A stretch of DNA of 64,000 bases, from positions 744,001-808,000 of the forward strand of contig JACQDM010000008.1 of the NCBI GenBank assembly GCA_016201045.1, in the 5' to 3' direction. Under the pieces are notes generated by a model. The model worked only from the letters and a program-made list of their open reading frames with translations, was not told the DNA's origin and did not search any database. This DNA comes from Afipia sp. GTDB taxonomy: Bacteria; Pseudomonadota; Alphaproteobacteria; Rhizobiales; Xanthobacteraceae. This document shows positions 24,562 through 33,017 of this stretch, piece by piece (the first letter of the stretch is position 1; each line of letters begins with the position of its first letter). The translations under genes and the position numbers were made by a program.

Positions 24562-25701
24562 ATGAATGTCCATGTCCCCACCGATTTCAAATGGCCCGGT
24601 CTCACGCATCCCAACGGTGCGCCCATTGGTCTGAACAAAAAGAAGTTCGTCGCCATCGACCGTGACAAGCAAGCGAAGTATGAGGCCACGTATCGTCCTC
24701 AGGCGCTCTACAACCGGGCCAACAACGGCTTTCACGAGAACAACGAATCTTTCCTGTTGCATGAAGTCGCAACGAACCTTCCGATCTACCGCGAGGACAC
24801 TGGCCCGACGGATTTTCATCTTCATTTGCCGCCCGGCGGCTTTCAGCTCGTACTCGTCACCTCGGGCATGTTCACCTTCGACTATGACGGACGCTTCTAC
24901 AATGTCGGCCCCGGCGCTGTGATGCTGCAAAGCGCGATCGTGCATCGTCAGCTGTTCTACACATGGTCGGGACTCTCGACAGAAGAAAACCTGAAGACGC
25001 CGCAGACGGTGGTGCCCGATCCGATCTCGATGGGCTACTCGGGGAAATTTCTCGAAGCGTTCATTACCGATCCGACGACGTTTCCGAATCCGACAATCGT
25101 GGGTCCCGATCAGATCAACGAAGCCGAGACGCCTCGCATTGCATGGACGCATCCGCTGCACGATCGCCCGGCCGACGCGGGCTTCTGGCTGCAGGATCCG
25201 CTGGCGCTGGATGCGCTCTACAAGCCGCTGACCGATGCTGCGATCAAGTCGCCATCGCCGGTCTATGTGCGCGACATCGGCATCGAAGTGCCGAGCGGCC
25301 ATCTCGTCACCGGCCATATCATCGCCACCGATCCAGCCGGTCATTCGCTTCTGCCGAAGACGTCGTCAGCGGGCACCACATCTTCCGATTTCGCCAAAGG
25401 TGAAGTCGCTATCTATCGCGTGATCCGCGGCTCGGCGGAATTCAGGCAGGACGACGGCAAGACCTTCGAACTCGCAACCGGCGACGTGGTGACGGCGGGC
25501 AAGGATGCGATCGATCTCATTGGCGTGGGGGAGAACACCCAAGTGCTCCGGCTTGGCCTGCTCAGCGGCATGGATAGGCTGCGCTCGTGGGCGCCATCTC
25601 AGCGCGACGAGATCGACAGCCTCGCCGGTAAGATCATCACGCGGAAGGATGTTCGGCCGCTGCGTACCGAAGGCGCGCCGGTCGGCTATCTCTACGCTTG
25701 A
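24562..25701 (+). CDS. Cupin-like protein of unknown function, two beta-rich repeats
   Basis: This 379-aa protein is one I do not recognise as a named enzyme. Two cupin-like stretches are visible. The first is FHLHLPPGGFQLVLVTSGMF with the following GRFYNVGPGAVMLQSAIVHR (about residues 84-133). The second is EVAIYRVIRGSAEFRQDDGK with FELATGDVVTAGKDAIDL (about 282-325). The first contains several His residues suitable for metal binding; the second lacks them. This is a bicupin layout as in some ring-cleavage or sugar isomerase proteins, but no specific match is claimed. The ATG at 24562 has GGAGG five bases upstream; a frame from 24364 would add 66 unrelated residues. Confidence 0.6.
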   Translation: MNVHVPTDFKWPGLTHPNGAPIGLNKKKFVAIDRDKQAKYEATYRPQALYNRANNGFHENNESFLLHEVATNLPIYREDTGPTDFHLHLPPGGFQLVLVTSGMFTFDYDGRFYNVGPGAVMLQSAIVHRQLFYTWSGLSTEENLKTPQTVVPDPISMGYSGKFLEAFITDPTTFPNPTIVGPDQINEAETPRIAWTHPLHDRPADAGFWLQDPLALDALYKPLTDAAIKSPSPVYVRDIGIEVPSGHLVTGHIIATDPAGHSLLPKTSSAGTTSSDFAKGEVAIYRVIRGSAEFRQDDGKTFELATGDVVTAGKDAIDLIGVGENTQVLRLGLLSGMDRLRSWAPSQRDEIDSLAGKIITRKDVRPLRTEGAPVGYLYA

Positions 25702-25828
25702 ACTTGCAGCCACCCGATTTCCGTCATGCGAGCATGACTAATTGACCTGACGCACAGTTCGGCGCGGCTTTGCATCAACGTTCTTTTATGGTCCTCTTTC
25801 GGTGGTTTCTGCCGGGGAGACTTGAGCC

Positions 25829-26191
25829 ATGCCGACACGCGCGCGGGTCGATGAATTCATAGCGGTCGTGGTCAGCGGCGACCACGCCGGCGCCATTGAG
25901 CGCTATTACACCGAAGATGCCAGCATGCAGGAGAACACGTCGCCGCCGCGCGTTGGCCGCGACAGCCTCGTCGCGTTCGAGAAAAACATTCTTGAACAGA
26001 TGAGCAAGGTGGAGTCGCGCGCGCTTGCCTCGGTGGTCGAAGGCGACCATGTTATGATCCACTGGAATTTCGACATGACCAACAAGGCCGGACGCACACG
26101 GCATTTCGACGAAGTTGCTGTGCAGGAATGGCGCGGCGACCGTATTTTCCGCGAGCGGTTTTTCTACGATACCGGCAAACCGTCGATATGA
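25829..26191 (+). CDS. SnoaL-like (NTF2-fold) protein
   Basis: This 120-aa small alpha+beta-barrel protein of the NTF2/SnoaL superfamily has helix VDEFIAVVVSGDHAGAIERYY, then YTEDASMQENTSPPRVGRDSL, then VIHWNFDMTNKAGRTRHFDEVAVQEW-like strands. Members are polyketide cyclases, ketosteroid-isomerase-like enzymes or simple ligand binders; nothing here decides which. A GGGGAGA ribosome site precedes the ATG. It overlaps the MFS transporter start by four bases (ATGA), so the two are cotranslated and likely act on one compound. Confidence 0.8.
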   Translation: MPTRARVDEFIAVVVSGDHAGAIERYYTEDASMQENTSPPRVGRDSLVAFEKNILEQMSKVESRALASVVEGDHVMIHWNFDMTNKAGRTRHFDEVAVQEWRGDRIFRERFFYDTGKPSI

Positions 26192-27423
26192 ATCAATCTG
26201 GAATTGCCGATGAAGCCTCGTTTCATTACGAGGGTTGGCGGGTCGTTGTCGTGTGCTTCATTGTCGCGACGTTCGCGTGGGGCGCGGGCTTTTACGGGCT
26301 TGGCGTCTATCTTGCCGAACTGCAGCGCGAGAATAATTGGCCCGCCTCGCTGATCTCAACCGCGACCACCGCCTACTATCTCTTCAGTTCTGTGCTCGTT
26401 GTTTTCGTGTCCGAGGCGATCCGCAAGCTCGGCCCGAAATACCTGCTCATCACCGGCGTTCTATGCATGGCAGCGGGTATTGCGCTCGTCGGACAGATCA
26501 AGGCGGTCTGGCAACTCTACGCAGTGTACGGCTTGGTATCGTTCGGCTGGGCGGGCACGAGTCTCGCCGCGATCAACAACACACTCGGTCTGTGGTTCGA
26601 CAAAAAGCGCGGCATGGCGATCAGCTACGCGCTCAACGGTGCAAGCATCGGCGGCGTGATCGGTGTACCGCTTTTGGTCGCGGCCATCGGCAAATTTGGA
26701 TTCGTGGGCACGCAGCTGGTCGCTGGGGTTGTGATGGTCGCGGTTGCGATTCCTGCGATTCTATTATGGGTCGGCGGGCCGCCGAAAAAAGCGCTGCCGC
26801 CGCTCGACGCGCTCGATCCCATGCCGTCTGTGGCGAGGTCCGCAGCGCAAATCCGCAGTGAAGCGTTTCGGACTCTGCCGTTCTGGACCATCGTTATTCC
26901 CTTCGCGTCGGTTCTGCTGGCGCAGGTCGGCTTCATCGTCCACCAGATATCCTTTCTTGATCCGATCATGGGGCGCGACAAGGCGAGTATCGCGGTGGCG
27001 CTGATGACGGCATTCGCAGTGATTGGGCGTGTGATTCTCGGAACGCTGATCGACAGGCTCGACCAGCGGCGGGCGTCGGCAGCATTGTTCGCAAGTCAGG
27101 CACTTGCGCTTCTTGTCGCGATCAACACGCGCAACGAATATGCGCTTTTTGCCGCGAGCGCGGTGTTTGGGTTCACGGTCGGCAATGCGATCACGCTGCC
27201 GTCGCTGATCGTTCAGCGTGAGTTCAGCGCGGCATCGTTCGGCGTGCTCGTCAGTCTGGTGACGGCGATCTGCCAATTCACCTACGCGTTCGGCCCTGGC
27301 CTGATCGGTCTGCTGCGCGACTGGTCGGGCAGCTATACCGTGCCGTTCTCGCTGTGCATGGCGCTCGAACTGGTCGCAGCAGCCGTCGTCCTGATCCGTG
27401 CGAAAAAGCCTCTTACGATTTAA
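26188..27423 (+). CDS. MFS transporter
   Basis: This 411-aa inner-membrane secondary transporter has about 12 hydrophobic helices in two halves. It starts GWRVVVVCFIVATFAWGAGF, characteristic of MFS proteins of the oxalate/formate antiporter-like (OFA/MCT) type. The segment LWFDKKRGMAISYALNGASIG is the conserved loop after helix 4. The start at 26188 overlaps the upstream SnoaL-like stop. It ends overlapping the stop of the convergent VOC gene by four bases. The substrate is unknown, probably an organic anion. Confidence 0.9.
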   Translation: MNQSGIADEASFHYEGWRVVVVCFIVATFAWGAGFYGLGVYLAELQRENNWPASLISTATTAYYLFSSVLVVFVSEAIRKLGPKYLLITGVLCMAAGIALVGQIKAVWQLYAVYGLVSFGWAGTSLAAINNTLGLWFDKKRGMAISYALNGASIGGVIGVPLLVAAIGKFGFVGTQLVAGVVMVAVAIPAILLWVGGPPKKALPPLDALDPMPSVARSAAQIRSEAFRTLPFWTIVIPFASVLLAQVGFIVHQISFLDPIMGRDKASIAVALMTAFAVIGRVILGTLIDRLDQRRASAALFASQALALLVAINTRNEYALFAASAVFGFTVGNAITLPSLIVQREFSAASFGVLVSLVTAICQFTYAFGPGLIGLLRDWSGSYTVPFSLCMALELVAAAVVLIRAKKPLTI

Positions 27424-27926
27424 GGTTTGTATTCTTTCAGCAGGGCATCGACATCGAGCCGCCGCGTGAACATCGCGAGTTTGCCATCGACATCGCGCGG
27501 CCATTCGGATTCGGGGCGATCGCGATAAAGCTCGACGCCGTTTTCGTCCGGGTCGCGCAGATAGAGCGCTTCGGAAACGCCATGATCGCTCGCGCCGTCG
27601 AGCGCAATGCCAGCCGTGACCACGCGATGGAGCGCGTCCGCAAGCGCCGCGCGTGTCGGATAAAGAATAGCGGTGTGAAACAACCCGGTCGTGCCGGCCG
27701 GCGGCGGCTTGCCGCCCTTGCTTTCCCATGTGTTGAGACCGATGTGATGATGATAACCGCCTGCGGAAATGAAGGCGGCCTGGTCGCCATATTTCTGCAT
27801 CAGTTGAAAGCCGAGCACGTCGCAGTAAAATCCAAGCGCGCGGTCAAGATCCGCCACCTTGAGATGGACGTGGCCGATCCGCGTTCCGGCATTGACGGGT
27901 TCGGGCGCGACGGGATGCGAGGTCAT
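27420..27926 (-). CDS. VOC-family protein, extradiol dioxygenase / glyoxalase-like
   Basis: This 168-aa protein has a vicinal-oxygen-chelate fold, with paired beta-alpha-beta-beta-beta modules. Likely metal ligands are the His in IGHVHLKVADLDRAL near residue 19, the His in GYHHHIGLNTW near residue 60, and the Glu in DENGVELYRDRP near residue 132, the normal His-His-Glu set. This resembles the CatE-type catechol 2,3-dioxygenase branch, but the single-domain length also fits glyoxalase-type members. It lies next to the AhpD-like gene on the same strand (44 bases away) and may be cotranscribed with it. Confidence 0.88.
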   Translation of the reverse strand: MTSHPVAPEPVNAGTRIGHVHLKVADLDRALGFYCDVLGFQLMQKYGDQAAFISAGGYHHHIGLNTWESKGGKPPPAGTTGLFHTAILYPTRAALADALHRVVTAGIALDGASDHGVSEALYLRDPDENGVELYRDRPESEWPRDVDGKLAMFTRRLDVDALLKEYKP

Positions 27927-27970
27927 GGCAAACTCCGAGACTAAATGACTCTCGATCTATGCTTTTTCGT

Positions 27971-28519
27971 TCACGGCACAAGATCGGATTTTTCGCCATC
28001 CGGCAGCGGCACCTCGAACGCATTGAGAGTCATCGACACCAGCGTGTAGTAGCCAAGCAGGCCGACAAGCTCGACCGTGCCTTTATCTCCCAGTATTTCG
28101 ATGGCCTTGTCGTAAAGAGGCTTGGGCACGACATGATTGACTTGCAGCGATTCGCTGAACTCATAGATCAATTGCGACTTCGCGTCGGGAAAATCCGGTA
28201 CCCGGCGATGGTTGATGTCGTCGATGATTCTCGATTCGAGCCCGGCGGCGAGCGCCATCTTCTTGTGCGCATACCACTCATATTGCGCATTCCAGTATCG
28301 TGCAGTGACGAGGATCGCCAATTCCGAATAGCGCTGGCCGAGTGTCGTGTTGTAGCGCAGATATTCGCCGAGCCGGTTGGCATGCCGCGCAACCTCGGGA
28401 GCGCGCAGCCACGCCATCGCAGGCGGCGTCACGGTGCCGCGCTTGCCCGCGGCAGATTCGTCGCAGATCGCTTTCTGATCGGCATTCATTTCGCTAGGCG
28501 AAAGCGTTTTCAAACGCAT
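27971..28519 (-). CDS. Carboxymuconolactone decarboxylase / AhpD-like protein
   Basis: This 182-aa helical protein of the AhpD/CMD superfamily has its core at SELAILVTARYWNAQYEWYAH, followed by KKMALAAGLE. The CxxC redox pair of true AhpD is missing at the helix after this core, so peroxidase function is unlikely and a CMD-like lyase role is possible. The start at 28519 is chosen because GAGGAAA stands six bases upstream on the minus strand; an earlier ATG at 28537 is weaker. The neighbouring VOC gene suggests joint action on an aromatic breakdown product (inference). Confidence 0.85.
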   Translation of the reverse strand: MRLKTLSPSEMNADQKAICDESAAGKRGTVTPPAMAWLRAPEVARHANRLGEYLRYNTTLGQRYSELAILVTARYWNAQYEWYAHKKMALAAGLESRIIDDINHRRVPDFPDAKSQLIYEFSESLQVNHVVPKPLYDKAIEILGDKGTVELVGLLGYYTLVSMTLNAFEVPLPDGEKSDLVP

Positions 28520-28657
28520 GTTTGTTTCCTCTGCCATTTTCGACGCATCGGCCGTGCGCGAAGCGCCGTCGCATGGCTACCATATTCCGCGCGCCGTATT
28601 GAATTCCAGTCGCGCGCCGCTACAGTCCGGCCGAGAATTTCCCCGGAGGCAACGACA

Positions 28658-29842
28658 ATGGCCGATCCCGATCAGTTCAGGAAAGAGACGCGCGCGTGGC
28701 TTGAAGCCAACTGTCCGCCCGAAATGCGCAAACCCGTGACGCAGGAAGGCGACGTGTTCTGGGGCGGGCGCAACCGCACATTCTCTTCCGACCCGCAAAA
28801 AGTCTGGTTCGAGCGCATGCGCGACAAGGGCTGGACCGTGCCGGACTGGCCGAAGGAATATGGCGGCGGCGGTCTGTCCATCGAAGAAACCAAAATCCTG
28901 CGTCAGGAAATGTCGGCGATCTCCGCGCGCCTTCCGTTGTCGAGTTTTGGCATCTGGATGCTCGGGCCGGCGCTTTTGAAATACGGCACCGACGCGCAGA
29001 AGAAAGAACATCTTCCGAAAATCGCGGCGGGCTTGATCCGCTGGTGCCAGGGCTATTCCGAACCGAACGCCGGCTCCGATCTCGCTTCATTACAGACGCG
29101 TGCCGATGTCGACGGCGACGACTACATCGTCAACGGCCAGAAAATCTGGACGTCGATGGCGAATTTCGCCGACTGGATTTTTTGTCTGGTGCGCACGGAC
29201 TTCTCTGCGAAGAAGCATGACGGCATAAGCTTCCTGTTGTTCGACATGGCGTCGAAAGGCGTATCGACCAAGCCGATCCTGCTGATCTCCGGCAAGTCGC
29301 CGTTCTGCGAAACATTCTTCGACAATGTGCGCGTGCCGCGCGCCAATGTCGTCGGCACCGTCAATCGCGGATGGGACGTTGCGAAATATCTGCTGCAACA
29401 CGAGCGCTCGATGATTTCCGAAGTCGGCGAGCGGCGCGGTTCGCGTCCGATGGGACAGGTGGCAGCGAATTCCATCGGCATCGACGCCAATGGCCATCTC
29501 GACGATCCGATTCTACGCGGCCAGATTGCATCGTTTGACGTGGACGAGGCGGCACTCGCATGCGCGGCCGAGCGCGCAATCGATCTGTCGAAAGCAGGGC
29601 AGAGTCATCCGGCCTATTCCGCAGCGCTGAAATATTACGGCACCGAACTCAACAAGCGACGCTATGAACTTTTGATGTCGGCAGGCGGAATCGATAATCT
29701 CGAATGGGAAAGCGAGCGTTCGCGCGAAGGTTTGGCGGCGCGCACATGGCTACGCACCAAGGCCAACTCCATCGAAGGCGGCACGTCCGAGGTTATGCTT
29801 GGTATTGTCGCCAAGCGAATCCTCGATTTGCCGGGAGCATGA
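28658..29842 (+). CDS. Acyl-CoA dehydrogenase, large partner of an adjacent pair
   Basis: This 394-aa FAD flavoprotein oxidises acyl-CoA to enoyl-CoA. Typical segments are WCQGYSEPNAGSDLASLQTR near residue 128, the FAD contact region GQKIWTSMANFADW, and the C-terminal SIEGGTSEVMLGIVAKRIL. The last region carries the Gly-Gly-Thr FAD-contact motif. The upstream half (WPKEYGGGGLSIEE) is normal. A GGAGG ribosome site precedes the ATG at 28658; a longer frame to 27959 is spurious. It is followed by a second, divergent-in-sequence dehydrogenase at 29921. This pairing is typical of heteromeric (alpha2beta2) dehydrogenases for bulky or steroid/aromatic side chains. Confidence 0.92.
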   Translation: MADPDQFRKETRAWLEANCPPEMRKPVTQEGDVFWGGRNRTFSSDPQKVWFERMRDKGWTVPDWPKEYGGGGLSIEETKILRQEMSAISARLPLSSFGIWMLGPALLKYGTDAQKKEHLPKIAAGLIRWCQGYSEPNAGSDLASLQTRADVDGDDYIVNGQKIWTSMANFADWIFCLVRTDFSAKKHDGISFLLFDMASKGVSTKPILLISGKSPFCETFFDNVRVPRANVVGTVNRGWDVAKYLLQHERSMISEVGERRGSRPMGQVAANSIGIDANGHLDDPILRGQIASFDVDEAALACAAERAIDLSKAGQSHPAYSAALKYYGTELNKRRYELLMSAGGIDNLEWESERSREGLAARTWLRTKANSIEGGTSEVMLGIVAKRILDLPGA

Positions 29843-29883
29843 TCCCGAAAAGCAGGACCCGGTTTTCGGATCAGATCATGCTC
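29835..29883. repeat. Dispersed palindromic repeat of the rhizobial type overlapping a stop codon
   Basis: GAGCATGATC at 29835 and GATCATGCTC ending at 29883 are exact inverse copies. Inside them lie CCGAAAAGCAGG and CCGGTTTTCGG. The layout matches a small intergenic palindrome very common in Bradyrhizobium and Rhodopseudomonas genomes (recalled, not searched). The stop codon of the first acyl-CoA dehydrogenase falls inside it. Confidence 0.65.
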
Positions 29884-29920
29884 AAACATAACCGCGCGTA
29901 ATAAAGTATTGGATTAAAAG

Positions 29921-31060
29921 ATGGCTCTCGTCCTCAACGAAGAACAGTCGATGCTGCGCGACAGCGCGCGCGGCCTCATCAGCGACAAGGCACCGGTCGC
30001 GCATCTGCGCAAGCTGCGCGACAACAAAGACGCGACGGGTTTTTCGCGCGAATTGTGGAAGACGTTCGGCGAGATGGGATTTTCGGGATTGCTGGTGCCG
30101 GAAGAATTCGGCGGCAGCGCGCTCGGTTTTGTCGAGGCCGGCGTAATGATGGAGGAAATCGGCCGCACGCTGATGCCGTCGCCGTTTCTATCCACCGCCG
30201 TTCTCGCCGCATCCGCGCTGACACGCGGCGGCAGCAAGGCGCAGAAATCCGAATATCTGCCGAAAATCTCCAAGGCCGATCTTGTGGCATCGCTTGCGGT
30301 GGACGAAGGCGCGAAACATCGCCCTGCGAAAACCGCGATGACGGCGACTCGCTCCGGCAACGGTTTCAAGCTGAAAGGCGCGAAGGCGATGGTCGTAGAC
30401 GGCCACGTCTCGGATCTCCTGATCGTAGCAGCGCGTTCATCGGGCAAGCCGGGCGATGCGGAAGGCCTCACGCTGTTTCTGGTGGATCCGAAATCCAAAG
30501 GTATTGAGGTCGAGCGCACGGCGATGGTGGATGCCCACAACGCCGCGCGGATCAACTTCAACGATGTCGAAGTGACGGCCGACAGCGTGCTCGGCGAGGT
30601 CGATCAGGGATCGGCGCTTTTGGGCGGCGTGCTCAACATCGGCCGCGCGGCGGTGGCGTCCGAAATGGTCGGGACGAGCGAAGAGTCATTTTCGCGCACG
30701 GTGAATTACCTGAAGGAGCGCAAGCAGTTCGGCAAGCTGATCGGCGAATTTCAGGCCCTACAACATCGTGCCGCGCATCTCTATACCGAGATCGAGATCA
30801 CAAAAGCGGCGGTGATGAAGGCGCTGATCATGCTGGACAGTGATTTCGACAACGCCGCCGCGATGGTTGCCGTCGCAAAAGCGAAGGCTGGTTCGACTGC
30901 GACTTTGGCGGTCCAGGAAGCCGTGCAGATGCATGGTGGCGTCGGCATGACCGATGCCTTCGACATTGGCTTCTTCATGAAGCGCGCGCGCGTGTGTCAG
31001 GAGCTGTTCGGCGACACGGCCTTCCATGCCGACCAATTGGCACGGCTGAAAAAATACTGA
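29921..31060 (+). CDS. Acyl-CoA dehydrogenase, small partner of an adjacent pair
   Basis: This 379-aa protein has an acyl-CoA dehydrogenase fold: FGEMGFSGLLVPEEFGG near the N-terminus, GRAAVASEMVGTSEESF, RKQFGKLIGEFQALQH and the C-terminal VQMHGGVGMTDAFDIGFFMK. The QMHGGxG motif contributes to FAD binding. The C-terminal region after it (RARVCQELFGDTAFH) lacks the usual catalytic Glu context seen in the partner gene. This fits the non-catalytic or FAD-site half of alpha2beta2 dehydrogenases. It starts 78 bases after the first dehydrogenase, separated only by a palindromic repeat. It ends four bases before a convergent gene. Confidence 0.9.
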   Translation: MALVLNEEQSMLRDSARGLISDKAPVAHLRKLRDNKDATGFSRELWKTFGEMGFSGLLVPEEFGGSALGFVEAGVMMEEIGRTLMPSPFLSTAVLAASALTRGGSKAQKSEYLPKISKADLVASLAVDEGAKHRPAKTAMTATRSGNGFKLKGAKAMVVDGHVSDLLIVAARSSGKPGDAEGLTLFLVDPKSKGIEVERTAMVDAHNAARINFNDVEVTADSVLGEVDQGSALLGGVLNIGRAAVASEMVGTSEESFSRTVNYLKERKQFGKLIGEFQALQHRAAHLYTEIEITKAAVMKALIMLDSDFDNAAAMVAVAKAKAGSTATLAVQEAVQMHGGVGMTDAFDIGFFMKRARVCQELFGDTAFHADQLARLKKY

Positions 31061-31063
31061 GCC

Positions 31064-32113
31064 TTAACGAATTGGCGGCGCGTATTGCAGGCCGCCATTG
31101 GTCCAGAGCTGGTTGAGGCCGCGCGGTATCTTGAGCGGCGATCCGTCGCCGACGTTGCGGTCGTAGACTTCGCCGTAGTTGCCGACATGGCGAATGATTC
31201 GCGCCGCCCAGTCCTTCGTCAGGCCGAGTTCCTCGCCATATGAGCCTTCGGTGCCGACAAGCCGCATCACGTCCGGCTTCTTCGACTTGAGCGCCTCATC
31301 GATATTCTTCGAGGTGACGCCGAGTTCTTCGGCGTTGATCATGGCGTAAACCGCCCATTTGACGATCAGCAGCCAGTCGTCGTCGCGCTGGCGCACGACC
31401 GGCGCGAGCGGTTCCTTCGAGATCACGTCCGGAAGAATGACGTGGTCGATCGGCTTGGTCAGCCGCAGCCGCATCGCGTAAAGCTGCGACACGTCGGTGG
31501 TGAGCACGTCGCATTTGCCGTCGTCATAGGCCTTGATGACGTCCTCGACTTTCGGAAAATTGATTTCCTGATACTTCATGTTGTTGGCGCGGAAATAGTC
31601 CGCGACGTTCAGCTGCGTCGTTGTGTTGGCCTGCACGCAGACCTTGCTGTCGCCAAGCGCGAGTCCCGAATCGACGTTGCGCGACTTGCGCACCATGAAG
31701 CCCTCACCGTCATAGTAGGTGACGGCAGCGAAGTGCAGTTCATAATCGGTCTCGCGCGACATGCTCCATGTCGAGTTGCGCGACAGGATATCGACCTTGC
31801 GATTCTGCAATTCCTTGAAGCGTTCGTTGGCGTCGAGCGGAACGAACGTGACTTTCTTCGGGTCGTTGAAGATCGCGGCAGCTACCGCGCGGCACACATC
31901 GACATCGAATCCGGTCCAGTTTCCATTGGCGTCGGGATTCGAGAAGCCCGGTAGGCCGGTATTGACGCCGCACAACACCGCGTCGCGCCGGATCGTGCGC
32001 TTCAGCGTCTTGGTATCGTAGCGTTCATAGGTGATCGCTGCCGCCGCGATGATGGCCGCGATCACAAGGCCGATCGTGAGGCCGGAGCGGAAGGTGCGGG
32101 AAATGAGAGCCAT
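31064..32113 (-). CDS. Polar amino-acid ABC transporter substrate-binding protein (AapJ/BztA-like)
   Basis: This 349-aa periplasmic binding protein of the general L-amino-acid type has an N-terminal hydrophobic signal/anchor (LTIGLVIAAIIAAAAITYER). The family signature is GVNTGLPGFSNPDANGNWTG followed by FDVDVCRAVAAAIF near residues 50-80. Further matches are LSRNSTWSMSRE, EGSYGEELGLTKDWAARIIR and HVGNYGEVYDRN, all typical of AapJ. No permease or ATPase genes are adjacent, so it is an orphan copy. It is convergent with the dehydrogenase pair. Confidence 0.9.
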   Translation of the reverse strand: MALISRTFRSGLTIGLVIAAIIAAAAITYERYDTKTLKRTIRRDAVLCGVNTGLPGFSNPDANGNWTGFDVDVCRAVAAAIFNDPKKVTFVPLDANERFKELQNRKVDILSRNSTWSMSRETDYELHFAAVTYYDGEGFMVRKSRNVDSGLALGDSKVCVQANTTTQLNVADYFRANNMKYQEINFPKVEDVIKAYDDGKCDVLTTDVSQLYAMRLRLTKPIDHVILPDVISKEPLAPVVRQRDDDWLLIVKWAVYAMINAEELGVTSKNIDEALKSKKPDVMRLVGTEGSYGEELGLTKDWAARIIRHVGNYGEVYDRNVGDGSPLKIPRGLNQLWTNGGLQYAPPIR

Positions 32114-32167
32114 GAAATTCGTCTCGCGATGCGTCGTGTCAAATGAATCGGTGAAATTGTCCGGCGA

Positions 32168-32761
32168 TTAGATTTCCGGCTTCTGGCGGATGATGACCTT
32201 GGTGCCGACCGGAACGCGGTCATAGAGGTCGGTGACATCGGCGTTCACGAGGCGAAAGCAGCCCGACGATACGGCGGTGCCGATGGTCTGCGGCGCGTTG
32301 GTGCCGTGAATGCGATACACGGTCGCGCCGAGATACAGCGCGCGCGCGCCAAGCGGATTGCCGGGTCCGCCCGCCATGAAGCGCGGCAGATAGGGTTGGC
32401 GCTGAATCATTTCCGGCGGCGGTGTCCAGTCCGGCCATTCCTGTTTTTTCGTGATGGTGACCAGTCCCTGCCACTGGAAACCATCGCGACCGACGCCGAT
32501 GCCATAGCGCAATGCGCGCCCACCGGGTTGGATGAGATAGAGATAGCGCTCGGAGGTCGAGACGATGATGGTGCCCGGTTGCTCGGTGGTGCGATAGAGC
32601 ACCATCGTTTTCTGGAATTCCGGCGCCAGCGTTTCCTCGTCTTCGGTCGGCACATACCCAGGCCGATCGCCGTCGTCTCGCGATTGAGCCATCGCGTGCG
32701 TCGCGAGCGTTCCTGCCGTCATCAAAGTCAGAATGAAAATGCGCAGCGGATTGATGTTCAT
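32168..32761 (-). CDS. L,D-transpeptidase (ErfK/YbiS/YkuD family)
   Basis: This 197-aa exported enzyme forms 3-3 peptidoglycan cross-links or attaches proteins to peptidoglycan. The N-terminal signal segment is LRIFILTLMTAGTLATHAMA. The YkuD domain shows TIIVSTSERYLYLIQPGGRA and the catalytic motif YRIHGTNAPQTIGTAVSSGC followed by FRLVN, with the His and the nucleophilic Cys in the expected H...S-x-G-C-R arrangement. All catalytic residues are present. It is 55 bases downstream of the amino-acid binding protein start on the same strand; the two may be independent. Confidence 0.92.
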   Translation of the reverse strand: MNINPLRIFILTLMTAGTLATHAMAQSRDDGDRPGYVPTEDEETLAPEFQKTMVLYRTTEQPGTIIVSTSERYLYLIQPGGRALRYGIGVGRDGFQWQGLVTITKKQEWPDWTPPPEMIQRQPYLPRFMAGGPGNPLGARALYLGATVYRIHGTNAPQTIGTAVSSGCFRLVNADVTDLYDRVPVGTKVIIRQKPEI

Positions 32762-32888
32762 GATTGTGTCCTGCCGATTTGCGCGTCTCGCCCATCAAAC
32801 CCCAGCCGTTAGCGGCTGGCAAGGAATTCGATGGCGCGCGCCAATGTTGTGATCGGCCGGAATGCCTAAAATTGCGTTGATACGGTAT

Positions 32889-33017
32889 TCAATGCGGAGC
32901 GATCCACAATCGCAGACCGTATGACACGATCGTCACAGTGCCGACGCCGAGCAGCCAGAGCGCGGCGAACCAGAGCAATCGTTTCGACAGCGGGCGTTGC
33001 GAATCGCCGAGGCCCAT
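32889..33017 (-). CDS. DUF2474-type mini-subunit of the bd/Cio oxidase
   Basis: This 42-aa protein, MGLGDSQRPLSKRLLWFAAL followed by WLLGVGTVTIVSYGLRLWIAPH in two overlapping hydrophobic stretches, is one transmembrane helix after a basic start. Its ATG shares one base with the cydB-like stop (TGATG), so it is translationally coupled. This size, position and pattern match DUF2474 proteins found after cio/cyd oxidase genes, which resemble the CydX subunit needed for oxidase stability in E. coli. It is easily missed because of its length. The start is fixed by the coupling. Confidence 0.82.
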   Translation of the reverse strand: MGLGDSQRPLSKRLLWFAALWLLGVGTVTIVSYGLRLWIAPH

